Positions 22,343-30,222 of a stretch of 64,000 bases of DNA are shown here, piece after piece. Position 1 is the first letter of the stretch, and each line of letters opens with the position of its first letter. The stretch spans positions 1-64,000 of the forward strand of contig JBJXDX010000073.1 in NCBI GenBank assembly GCA_046154585.1, read 5' to 3'. The notes under the pieces are model-generated. The model did no database searches and was not told the DNA's origin. It worked only from the letters and a program-made list of their open reading frames with translations. Both the position numbers and the translations under genes were made by a program. The DNA comes from CADEFX01 sp046154585 (GTDB lineage Bacteria; Pseudomonadota; Alphaproteobacteria; Rhizobiales; Hyphomicrobiaceae).

Positions 22343-22551
22343 GTCATCCTCGAGCGGCGGAGGCGTCCATGCGAAGCATGGCTAAGCATGGCTCCGCCAT
22401 GACCGAAGCCGTCTCGGGGATCCAGCATAGAGAGGGCCGAAGGCTCGATATCTACGGCGTCTTCGACGAGTCTGATGCTGGTTCCCCGCGCTTCGTGCTG
22501 AAAGCATGTCTTCGACATGACGTGCCTTCGGCACGCTCGCGCGAGGATGAC
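22343..22551. repeat. Palindrome-rich intergenic repeat element
   Basis: A 209-bp block bounded by a perfect 10-bp inverted repeat, GTCATCCTCG at 22343 and CGAGGATGAC ending at 22551. Inside are several small hairpins: CATG-CGAAG-CATG, CATGTC-TTC-GACATG and CGTGCC-TTC-GGCACG. Its inner text GAAAGCATGTCTTCGACATG recurs at about 40373-40398 with paired stem changes. It fills most of the gap between carA and the caspase-like gene. No coding potential is evident. Confidence 0.7.
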
Positions 22552-22593
22552 GAAACTGATGGGATAACTCGGACTGCGGCCACGCTGCCCTAT

Positions 22594-23319
22594 TTATTCG
22601 AACGGGTTGTCGCGGCAGCCGCCATAGAAGACGAGGTTGACCTGGCGGGCGCGGGGGGCGCCGGCGATGTCGGCGAGGCGAATCGCTTGGTCGGGGAGCG
22701 CGGCGTTCTTGAGATCGACGGGATAGCTGCCGGGAAGCAGGTAGACGGTGCGGGCGACTTCCACGCCGTGGCCGGTAACGTAGATGAGGGCGGCATCGTA
22801 GTGCGCCGAGCGGGACGCAAAATCGGCGAGTTTCTGGCGCATGGACATGAGATCGAGATCGAGCGCGACTTCGGTGTCGAAGCGCACACGATGCAAGGCC
22901 GTGGCGATGCGCTGGGCGTCGGTCTTGGCGCCGGGCAGCGATGGCGCGCCGCCTGCTCTGTAGTCGGAGACCACCATCACGAGGGCGATGCGGCGTTCGC
23001 CCGATTGTGCGGGGACGAGCGACCAATCGGGACGCGTTACGCCCGCCGGGACGTCGGGCGTCTGGAAGCCGCCGCTCTTTTGCACGGTCAGGCGCTGCAG
23101 GGCTGCGGGAAGATCACGTAGCGCGGCGTGCGGCTGGGCCAGCATCTCGATGAGCGAGGTGGCGAACGGGTTGCCGCCGCCCTCGCCCTGGTCGAGGGTT
23201 TGCTTGCCGGACGACGAGGCGTGAAACAGCAGCGTTTCAGCGTGCGCCCGCCCGACGGCCGCCGTCCAAAGACTGGCAACCAGTGCGAGCGCGCACGCCG
23301 CCAAAATTCCCCGCATCAT
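22594..23319 (-). CDS. Caspase-like (peptidase C14) exported protein with reordered segments
   Basis: 241 residues. Residues 1-27 form a Sec signal peptide ending GRAHA. Residues about 29-91 (LLFHASSSGKQTLDQGEGGG, NPFATSLIEML, GGFQTP) match the segment that normally follows the catalytic cysteine in caspase-like proteins. Residues 108-241 match the p20-like part, with catalytic His184 in YVTGHG and Cys235 in YGGCRDNPF. The protein ends one residue after NPF. The order is thus p10-like then p20-like, a permuted layout. It would act in the periplasm. Ser/Ala-for-Asp changes near the active site leave activity uncertain. Confidence 0.75.
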   Translation of the reverse strand: MMRGILAACALALVASLWTAAVGRAHAETLLFHASSSGKQTLDQGEGGGNPFATSLIEMLAQPHAALRDLPAALQRLTVQKSGGFQTPDVPAGVTRPDWSLVPAQSGERRIALVMVVSDYRAGGAPSLPGAKTDAQRIATALHRVRFDTEVALDLDLMSMRQKLADFASRSAHYDAALIYVTGHGVEVARTVYLLPGSYPVDLKNAALPDQAIRLADIAGAPRARQVNLVFYGGCRDNPFE

Positions 23320-23461
23320 GTTTCACCCGCCATTTTGCACCCGCCCACACAGGCTGTAAGCGGACATTCGAGCCGGAATAAGGAGGGTATCTCGGGTGCG
23401 CCGCTTGTGACATGGCCCTCCCCTGCCCTACATGTGGACCAACCCAAAGCGGAGAGATGCC

Positions 23462-23920
23462 ATGCGCGAACGCCTGACCCAAGCCATGAAGGACGCCATG
23501 CGGGCGAAGGATCAGACGCGCCTGACGACCATCCGTCTCGTGCTGTCGGCGATCAAGGACCACGACCTCGGCATCAAGCCGGTGGGCGGCAAGACGGGCG
23601 AGCCTGCGGGCGATGCCGAGATCACGCAGATCATGGCGCGCATGATCAAGCAGCGGCGCGACTCCATCGAAGCCTACGAAAAAGCCGCGCGGCCGGAGTT
23701 GGCGCAAAAGGAAAAGGACGAGATCACGCTGATCGAGGAGTTCCTGCCCAAGCAGCTCGGCGAGGCCGAAACGCGCGCGGCGGTGGCGGCGGCGATCAAG
23801 GAGGCAGGCGCGGCGAGCGTGAAGGACATGGGCAAGGCCATGGCCGTCCTCAAGCAGCGTTACGCCGGGCAGCTCGATTTCGGCAAGGCCAGTGCGCTGG
23901 TGAAGGAGATGCTCGGGTAG
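23462..23920 (+). CDS. GatB/YqeY domain protein
   Basis: 152 residues from ATG 23462, with GGAGAG six bases upstream. It has the YqeY pattern: RERLTQAMKDAMRAKDQTRLTTIRLVLSAIKD, then ITQIMARMIKQRRDSIEAYEKAARPELAQKEKDEITLIEEFLPKQL and a C-terminal helical domain. It resembles the tRNA-binding tail of the amidotransferase subunit GatB and is often found near rpoD/dnaG. Role in tRNA-dependent amidation is suspected, not shown. Confidence 0.93.
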   Translation: MRERLTQAMKDAMRAKDQTRLTTIRLVLSAIKDHDLGIKPVGGKTGEPAGDAEITQIMARMIKQRRDSIEAYEKAARPELAQKEKDEITLIEEFLPKQLGEAETRAAVAAAIKEAGAASVKDMGKAMAVLKQRYAGQLDFGKASALVKEMLG

Positions 23921-24043
23921 GCGCCACGGCGCCGCCTGCCATCCGCGCTATCGTGCATCGAGAGCTGTCGTGGATAGCCGCGAAGTAAGCATGGGCAGTT
24001 CATGCTGACGACCCGCGACACTATTGGCCGCGAGGCACGAACG

Positions 24044-26329
24044 CTATTGAGCTGGGAGTCTCGTGCTCATGATCGGCGTAATCACGCCATTCACATGATA
24101 TTTGTGGCACGTGAGACAGTCTTGACGCGCCTTGCTGCTGGTGTGGCAGGTCTGGCAGAGATCCTTGTTGACCGAACCGAAATTGGACACGAAACTTTGC
24201 GGATTGCCCTGCGTGTAGCTTTCCAGATAGGGGCGGCCCTTTTCAAGGCTGTGGCAGGCCAGGCAGCCGCGGTCGCCCACGACGCCGAAATGCGGCTCAT
24301 GGATGAAGTTGGTGAAGCGCCCCTGTTTGCGCTCGGCCGACGGCGACGAGAAATTGACGACTCGCCCTTTGCCGGGGAGATCGTCGACGCTGTGGCATTT
24401 CGTGCATGACCCCTGAGCGTCTTTGCTCGTGAGAACATCGAAGACCGCAGCGGCCGGGCTCTTATGGCCTTTCGGGGCCTGGGGGCCGGTCAGAAACAGC
24501 CACGAGTGGATGAATTTGTCCTTGTGGCCCGTGGGACGATAGAAAATCGCGTAGTCCTGCCGGTACCAGCCGCCGTAGGCAGCCCAGCTTTCCGGATCCA
24601 CGTCGCTCTTGATGCTGATGACGGGCGCGGCAGCCCTTGCTTGAGGCTGCGGCACATTTGCGTCCGCTTTGGGAGCGGCATCCGCAGCCGCGGGCTTGGC
24701 GTTTGCGGTCTCGGTTTTTCCCGTCGCTGCGTCAGACTGGGCTGATTTCTCGGTGCCCTTGGTACCTGCTTTCATCGCCCGCAGCTCTTCCTCCGTGGGG
24801 AACAGCAGATCGTCGGTTTGGTCCGCGCCCTTCTTCTGAGTAGGCTCGTTGGCGGAGAGCGCTTCCTTGCCGGGCTTGGCGTTCGCGACATCGGCTTTTC
24901 CGGCTGCTCCTTCAGGCTGTGCCGCTGCTGCCTTGGCTGCGACTGCAACGGTCTCTGTTTGCTGATTGGCCTGAGCAGGCCCGCCAGCTTTGGCTATGCT
25001 TGCCGTTTCGCTATCGACGGCCACTCTCGCTTCCGTAATCGTTGCGGTCCAGCCGCCCTGTTCCTGATCACTCTTCTCCGGACGATTGGCCATTTCCGTG
25101 CCGAGATTGGGTAGCCAATGCTGCTGCGCGCTGATGATGACATCTTGCGGAATGTTCGCGGTCAGATCGGCGACAAGGTTTGCGCTCAGCTTCGCCCCGC
25201 CGCCTATATTCAGGTTCCCCAGCACATCAGACGCTTTTCCCCGGATGAGCGCATAGAACAGCCCCTTGATCTCCCAAACCAGATTGGTCACCGCCTTGAT
25301 CTGGGCGTTGCTGGCACGGCTCAGATCCTGGAGGTCCAAGCGGTCCACGGCCTTGATCAAGGCGCGGCCCCGCTCATTGCGGCTGATCATCACTTTCATG
25401 AACGGCGTGAGCCCGGCCTCGGACGCGTCCGGCCATTCGCCGATCGAGGCATTCTTCTTCTTCAGCGTTTGCAGATCGAGGCCAGGCAAGGTCAGGAAAG
25501 CAACGCCTTTCGGGCCACTGGCCCGCTCCTTCCCGGTGATCTGGTCGAGATGGCAGGCAGTGCACGTTTGCTCGAACGGCGCTACCGCCATGACCCGCTT
25601 GTCTTTGCCGCTGTCGTGACAGGTCGAGCACGTCGCGGGAATGCGCTTGGCCGGATCCTTCCCCGCCACCTCGGGATAGTGTTTACCGAAATGGCCGGCA
25701 TGGTCGAAGATAATCCGGGTGCGCCGTTTGAAGGGATAGTTCTCGAATTTCGGGTGATGGCCGTCGAAGCTGTCGAACTTAACAACGTGGCAGGAGCGGC
25801 ACTGCTCGTTGGAGATCTTCTTCAGATTGAAATTGGCACCCTGGTGCTCCTGGTGGCAGGTCGCGCAATAGAGACCGCGAGAGACTAGGTCGTCAGTGGG
25901 AAAGGCGACGCTCTGCGCATGGGCCGATTGCGGCGCTGGTGTCCTTGCGGCGACTTTCGTCAATCGCTCGGTGCTCTGCTTCAGCACATTCTCCGAAGCG
26001 CCATGCGCGTTGAAGGCCGTGTCGGGCATCTTGTGGCAGGTGAGGCAGGCCTTGCTGTCCGCGTGCCGGTCGCCGGCGACGAGACCGTGTATCCAGGTCA
26101 GTTTGCCGTCCCCGCTTTGCGTATGGCAGGTGCTGCAATTTTCGATTGCTCCGTGAGCGCTCGTCAGCGATCCCGGCATCAGGAACTGCGGGTTCTTGGC
26201 AAAGAGGAAAGCCGCACCAAGCCCCACAACGGTCACGAACGCCAGCCTCATCGCTAGGCGGTCGCGCCGTGACCCCGGAGCGTCCAGGCTTTCGGGTTGC
26301 GCCGATCCGATGCCGAGCCATCGCCGCAT
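24044..26329 (-). CDS. Membrane-anchored decaheme c-type cytochrome
   Basis: About 761 residues. The start is ATG 26329 (GTG 26332 also possible), overlapping the upstream stop as TGATG. One N-terminal membrane helix (about 26-47) leaves the rest in the periplasm. Ten CxxCH heme sites are visible: CSTCH, CLTCH, CATCH, CRSCH, CSTCH and CTACH (residues about 66-260), then CTKCH, CLACH, CQTCH and CLTCH (about 643-743). Between them lies a helical region and an Ala/Lys/Pro-rich linker (about 440-570). It would carry electrons from the membrane into the periplasm. The partner b-type-like protein is encoded just before it. It does not resemble MtrA or PioA in layout. Confidence 0.9.
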   Translation of the reverse strand: MRRWLGIGSAQPESLDAPGSRRDRLAMRLAFVTVVGLGAAFLFAKNPQFLMPGSLTSAHGAIENCSTCHTQSGDGKLTWIHGLVAGDRHADSKACLTCHKMPDTAFNAHGASENVLKQSTERLTKVAARTPAPQSAHAQSVAFPTDDLVSRGLYCATCHQEHQGANFNLKKISNEQCRSCHVVKFDSFDGHHPKFENYPFKRRTRIIFDHAGHFGKHYPEVAGKDPAKRIPATCSTCHDSGKDKRVMAVAPFEQTCTACHLDQITGKERASGPKGVAFLTLPGLDLQTLKKKNASIGEWPDASEAGLTPFMKVMISRNERGRALIKAVDRLDLQDLSRASNAQIKAVTNLVWEIKGLFYALIRGKASDVLGNLNIGGGAKLSANLVADLTANIPQDVIISAQQHWLPNLGTEMANRPEKSDQEQGGWTATITEARVAVDSETASIAKAGGPAQANQQTETVAVAAKAAAAQPEGAAGKADVANAKPGKEALSANEPTQKKGADQTDDLLFPTEEELRAMKAGTKGTEKSAQSDAATGKTETANAKPAAADAAPKADANVPQPQARAAAPVISIKSDVDPESWAAYGGWYRQDYAIFYRPTGHKDKFIHSWLFLTGPQAPKGHKSPAAAVFDVLTSKDAQGSCTKCHSVDDLPGKGRVVNFSSPSAERKQGRFTNFIHEPHFGVVGDRGCLACHSLEKGRPYLESYTQGNPQSFVSNFGSVNKDLCQTCHTSSKARQDCLTCHKYHVNGVITPIMSTRLPAQ

Positions 26330-27225
26330 CACGACAGCCCCGCAGAATAAGCATAGACGACGAGGACGTGCAGTACCGTCAGCACGATCAGCGCGTAGGT
26401 AACGGGCACATGCACGAACAGCCAGGCCCTGGTCAACCCGAGATAGACCCGCGCGAAATCGAGCCGATCCTTCTCGACCACGAGATTCTTGATGGCGGCG
26501 AGCTTCTCCTGGCCCTGCTGGTCGACATAGCGCGAGAGGTTATCGATCTCGTCGGTCAGCTGCTTGAGCGGGCGTTGCGATCCGATGAGATGGGCGGCGG
26601 AATTGCGCTGCCCCTGGAAAAAATCCCGCAGGTGGTCTTTGTAAAGGTCCGCGATCCAGGCGTCATAGGGCGGCGCCGGCAATGCGATTGCAGCGGCGGC
26701 TGGATCGGTCTCGGCGACAACCGCTTGGACATGCCGCGCCAGCTCGGCGCGAAGAGCAGGGATGCGATCGTAGCCGGTGCCTTCATCGATCAGGCGCTTG
26801 GTCTGCAGCGACCAGGCGAGATAGGTGCCGAAAATGCCGCTGAGCGCCACCACCACGAAGCCCGCCCACAGCGCCCATTCAAAGGCGGTGTCCGGCAGAG
26901 AGAAATCCGAATGCAAGATGAAGGCGGCGATCAGCAGATAGCCGAGAAAAATATGGATCTTCCGCCAGCGCATGGCGGATTTCGGCGATAGGCGGGCCGT
27001 TTTTTTGGCGAAGTGGAAGTAGATCTGCACGCCCATACCGCCGGCCAGCACCCAGCCATCGAGATAGCGCGGATCGCGCAGCCCGTTGCCGTAGATCCAG
27101 ACGAGCCAGAACAGGCCGCCGGAAATGGCCGCGAACAAGAGGCCTCGGACTGCCTGTCTGATGAGAAATCTCGCAGCGTGTGCGCCGATCAAGCTGTCAG
27201 ACGCGCGCTGCGCCGCCGATCTCAC
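26329..27225 (-). CDS. Cytochrome b-like integral membrane protein
   Basis: 298 residues, GTG start. Membrane segments lie at about 27-48, 58-74, 90-110, 115-138 and 268-295. A 110-residue soluble loop between the fourth and fifth is helical and charged. Histidines sit in helix pairs, in RKIHIFLGYLLIAAFILHSDF and FVHVPVTYALIVLTVLHVLV, placed as expected for b-heme ligands. It probably passes electrons between the quinone pool or the reductase and the decaheme protein, whose gene overlaps its stop. Heme content is inferred. Confidence 0.72.
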   Translation of the reverse strand: MRSAAQRASDSLIGAHAARFLIRQAVRGLLFAAISGGLFWLVWIYGNGLRDPRYLDGWVLAGGMGVQIYFHFAKKTARLSPKSAMRWRKIHIFLGYLLIAAFILHSDFSLPDTAFEWALWAGFVVVALSGIFGTYLAWSLQTKRLIDEGTGYDRIPALRAELARHVQAVVAETDPAAAAIALPAPPYDAWIADLYKDHLRDFFQGQRNSAAHLIGSQRPLKQLTDEIDNLSRYVDQQGQEKLAAIKNLVVEKDRLDFARVYLGLTRAWLFVHVPVTYALIVLTVLHVLVVYAYSAGLS

Positions 27226-27307
27226 GACGGCCCCCCAAAATCATGCATTGCACTGGCTCTTTTCCCATCCAACTCTTTCAGGCTGTTGTCTCGCCGGGCG
27301 GCCAAGA

Positions 27308-28306
27308 TCAATTGACCGCGCCGGCTTCCCTCGCTTTGCCCTTGATCTTGTCCGGTCCAGGAATCAGGCTGTCGAGCCCGGCCATCGTGCTGCCGTCGTA
27401 CTTCTCGGTGATGCTCGCGAGGAGCTTGGAGACGCTTTCGGCGGCAGTCGTCAGTGAGCGTTCATTGTTCAGCTTCAACCCGGCCGAATAGGCATATTCG
27501 ACCATCTTGGCGATTTCCGGCACATCCGGCGCAGCTTTCGCGGCAGCGGCGAGTTGCTTGCGCGCCCGATCGACGCGTTTTGCCATTTCGAAAGCGTAGA
27601 GCTTCCTCGCCGTGGCCCGGCTGACCGCACGGATTCCGGTTTCGAGCTCGACGCCGATGCCGACGAGATAGAGCATTCGTTTGCGCGCCGCGCTCGCCGG
27701 CGCGTTTTCCTTGCCCTTGTTGTGCCAGGTATTGTGCCGCACCTCGCCCTGCGACCAGGACATGAGCTCGAAGGGGCTGCCGGCAGGATGGCCGCCTTTA
27801 TTCACGAGATCCTCTTGCGGCACGACGTGGCAGCTGTAGCAGTTCTTCGCCAGCCGATAGAGCGAGGATGGCCGGATCATCCCTTTGGATTCGGCGAGCT
27901 TCCAGCGCGCGTCCTTTTCGGCCTTGCTCTCGGTCTTGTCGGTCTTGCCGCTGTATCCGCTGTGGACCTTGATCCAGTCGTCACCAGCACTGTGGCAGGA
28001 CTCGCAGGAGATGCCGGCAATCGGCTGCTTTTTGTTTTCCTTCTCCTGCACGGTGTAATGACAGGTCAGGCACAAACCCTCCCCTCTGATGCGCTGAACG
28101 CCCATTCTTGCGGCGATTTCGTTCGCTTCCTTCCGGCGCGGCATCTCGCCGAAGGTCTTGAAGTGATGCGTGCTCTTCCAGGCCTCGGCCTCCTGCTTGT
28201 GACATTCGGCACAGGCATTCGGGCCGACGATCTTGGCGTGATCGGGCGCAACTTGGCCGTCCGCCGCCAAGCTGAAGATCGTCAGCACGCCGCAGAGAGA
28301 AACCAC
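27308..28306 (-). CDS. Tetraheme cytochrome c (cytochrome c554-like)
   Basis: 332 residues from GTG 28306. The upstream frame stays open to the reductase stop without an ATG, and no good ribosome site is seen, so the start is uncertain. A short hydrophobic leader precedes ADGQVAPDHAKIVG. Four heme sites, CAECH (32), CLTCH (79), CESCH (101) and CYSCH (156), have the spacing and the WKSTHHFKTFGEM context of the cytochrome c554 family. The C-terminal 150 residues are heme-free helices. It is probably a periplasmic electron shuttle. It lies 46 bp from the reductase gene and about 80 bp from the b-like gene. Confidence 0.85.
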   Translation of the reverse strand: MVSLCGVLTIFSLAADGQVAPDHAKIVGPNACAECHKQEAEAWKSTHHFKTFGEMPRRKEANEIAARMGVQRIRGEGLCLTCHYTVQEKENKKQPIAGISCESCHSAGDDWIKVHSGYSGKTDKTESKAEKDARWKLAESKGMIRPSSLYRLAKNCYSCHVVPQEDLVNKGGHPAGSPFELMSWSQGEVRHNTWHNKGKENAPASAARKRMLYLVGIGVELETGIRAVSRATARKLYAFEMAKRVDRARKQLAAAAKAAPDVPEIAKMVEYAYSAGLKLNNERSLTTAAESVSKLLASITEKYDGSTMAGLDSLIPGPDKIKGKAREAGAVN

Positions 28307-28352
28307 GGAGGAGAGGAGAGGGCCCGCACCCCCCCATCCGATCGACCGAAGA

Positions 28353-29477
28353 CTATCCGCTCTTGGAGCGATAATGACTCCTCACCACTGCTTCAGGCAT
28401 GCGATGCCCTTGCGCCGACTGTCCCGGCCGGGTACGGGGGCGGCCGAGAGGAAGCTGTGCAAGCTGCCGGGACGTGTTTTCGGCCAGCCAGTCCATAGCG
28501 CGGGTCAGTACGCCTTCCTCGACGGTGTCGTCGGTGGTCGGCAGGAACGGGTCCGCGTAACAAACAGCGCCGCTATGCGCTGCAATCGATTTGATGGAGG
28601 CGACCATCGCCGGCGCGCCGCAGGCGTAGAGCACATCCGTCGGCAGCAGGCGCGGCAGATAGTCCGTCGGCCGGCCCAGTTTCACCGCATCGGTCACGGT
28701 CTGGGGCGTGCTGCAGACCGGGACGATGACGACATTGCGGAAGCGGGCCAGCCGCGCGAGAGCCGCGCCCATATAGATTGACTCGATGGTGCGGCCACCA
28801 GCGATGACGATCATCCTGCGCTCCGGATTCTCGCGCAACGCAGCGACGGCGATCGACCAGATCGGTGCAAAGCCGGTATTGGTGCCGACGAGGACCAATC
28901 GGCTGTCCTGATTGGGCCGGAAGTGCGCGGAGCCATAGGGGCCCGTCAGCTTCACCCGATGGCCCGGCTTGATACGCTTGCCGAGTGATGACGTGACACG
29001 GCCGTCCCGCATGCGCCGAACATGAAACCAGATCGAACGGCTGTTCCGATTGCTGCGCAAGGGATGAGTGATGCTGAAGGGACGGCTCGGATAACCGCTG
29101 AAGCGCACCTGCACATATTGCCCGGCGTGATAGGGTAACGCACGCTCCGTGCTGATACCGACCTCCATCACCTCGGGCGACAGGGGACGCAACGAGGTCA
29201 GCACGCCTTCGACGATGCGAACGCCCGAGCCCTGGTCTCGCTCGATAATGACGTCGCCGACGATCCGGCACTGACAGGCATGTACGATGCCGGGCTCGCC
29301 CCCTTCACCGCCGTGGACTTCGCCAGCGACCACCCGCACGCAGCAGGTGCCGCAATGGCCGGCGCGGCAGTCAAAGGGTAGGTCGATGCCATTACTAAGC
29401 GCTGCATCCAACAGCAACTCGCCACGGCGCGCCAGAAAGCTATCGCCATTGATGGTTATTTGGTGACTAACTGCCAT
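28353..29477 (-). CDS. [2Fe-2S] ferredoxin/FAD/NAD(P)H oxidoreductase
   Basis: 374 residues from ATG 29477; an in-frame ATG at 29510 is an alternative. Residues 1-85 are a plant-type ferredoxin with cysteines in FDCRAGHCGTCCVRV and HACQCRI. Next is an FAD domain with RPFSITHP, then a nucleotide domain with LVLVGTNTGFAPIW and YACGAPAM. This is the order found in the reductases of ring-hydroxylating and methane mono-oxygenases. There is no oxygenase gene nearby, so it probably moves electrons between NAD(P)H and the adjacent membrane and heme proteins. It is first in the leftward cytochrome operon. Confidence 0.9.
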   Translation of the reverse strand: MAVSHQITINGDSFLARRGELLLDAALSNGIDLPFDCRAGHCGTCCVRVVAGEVHGGEGGEPGIVHACQCRIVGDVIIERDQGSGVRIVEGVLTSLRPLSPEVMEVGISTERALPYHAGQYVQVRFSGYPSRPFSITHPLRSNRNSRSIWFHVRRMRDGRVTSSLGKRIKPGHRVKLTGPYGSAHFRPNQDSRLVLVGTNTGFAPIWSIAVAALRENPERRMIVIAGGRTIESIYMGAALARLARFRNVVIVPVCSTPQTVTDAVKLGRPTDYLPRLLPTDVLYACGAPAMVASIKSIAAHSGAVCYADPFLPTTDDTVEEGVLTRAMDWLAENTSRQLAQLPLGRPRTRPGQSAQGHRMPEAVVRSHYRSKSG

Positions 29478-30222
29478 TGCCTGATCCCCGGAAGGCGTGA
29501 AGCTTCCCATCTACGGCTGGTGCGGATGACCAGTCGTCGCTGTGCTTCCCGGGATGCTCAGCAGATCAAAGACTCTGGGCCGGCACGCACTGTCATTGGC
29601 CGGCAGCAGAAACGTCGTTTTTTGTTGGCGCCCGTCAATTTGCTGACTCCCCTTGAGATTCGACGCGAATACGCAACCCAAGGCGAAAGCATTCATACCC
29701 AAACCCCTGCTCTGGGTGCGTTTGCCTTGAGGATCGGCCAAGAATTATCGGCCCATCATGGCTGGCAAAAGGCTTTGGATGGGTGAATTCTGGGCGGAGC
29801 CGCAAACCGATTGGCAATGCGTTTCCCGGAGCGCTCTGATTTCGCCGGCGAAACGGCGCAGGCGCTTACCGGCAACACGCTTACGCGCTTCGAAAGCCAG
29901 CACGGATTGGGATTTCGGCTCCCGATGCTCGTCGCTCGGCAGGCTGCTCTATACACCGGGACGCGTTATGCTCCAAAACTGGCTATTCGAAATGCATTAT
30001 TCTCAGAAAATGAATATATCATCGCCTTTCATTGGATAAACTCAGACAGCGAGCATTAGTTCTCAAGATTGCCCTTTTTCATCACGGTTTCGCTATAGAC
30101 GCGTCCCCGTGACGCCCCCTTTTCCCGATTAACCTTGCCACTCATTCGGTTCGGCTATCCAGCACGCAGGCGGGAGCTGCGAAATTTTGGATGCCGCCCT
30201 GAGTCTATGGGGGACAAGGGTA
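29478..30222. promoter_or_regulatory. Divergent control region of the multiheme cluster
   Basis: About 745 bp between the divergent reductase and pentaheme genes, clearly richer in A and T than the flanks, especially 29960-30130. It must hold the promoters of both arms. I see no convincing FNR-type, Fur-type or riboswitch sequence. A possible 82-residue frame at 29811-30059 has no recognisable family and only weak support, so it is not called as a gene. A small RNA or long leader cannot be excluded. Confidence 0.5.

Noticed and set aside
29811..30059. 82-residue plus frame in the divergent control region
   Set aside because: No family, no clear ribosome site and composition unlike neighbouring genes, so left as possible but unsupported.
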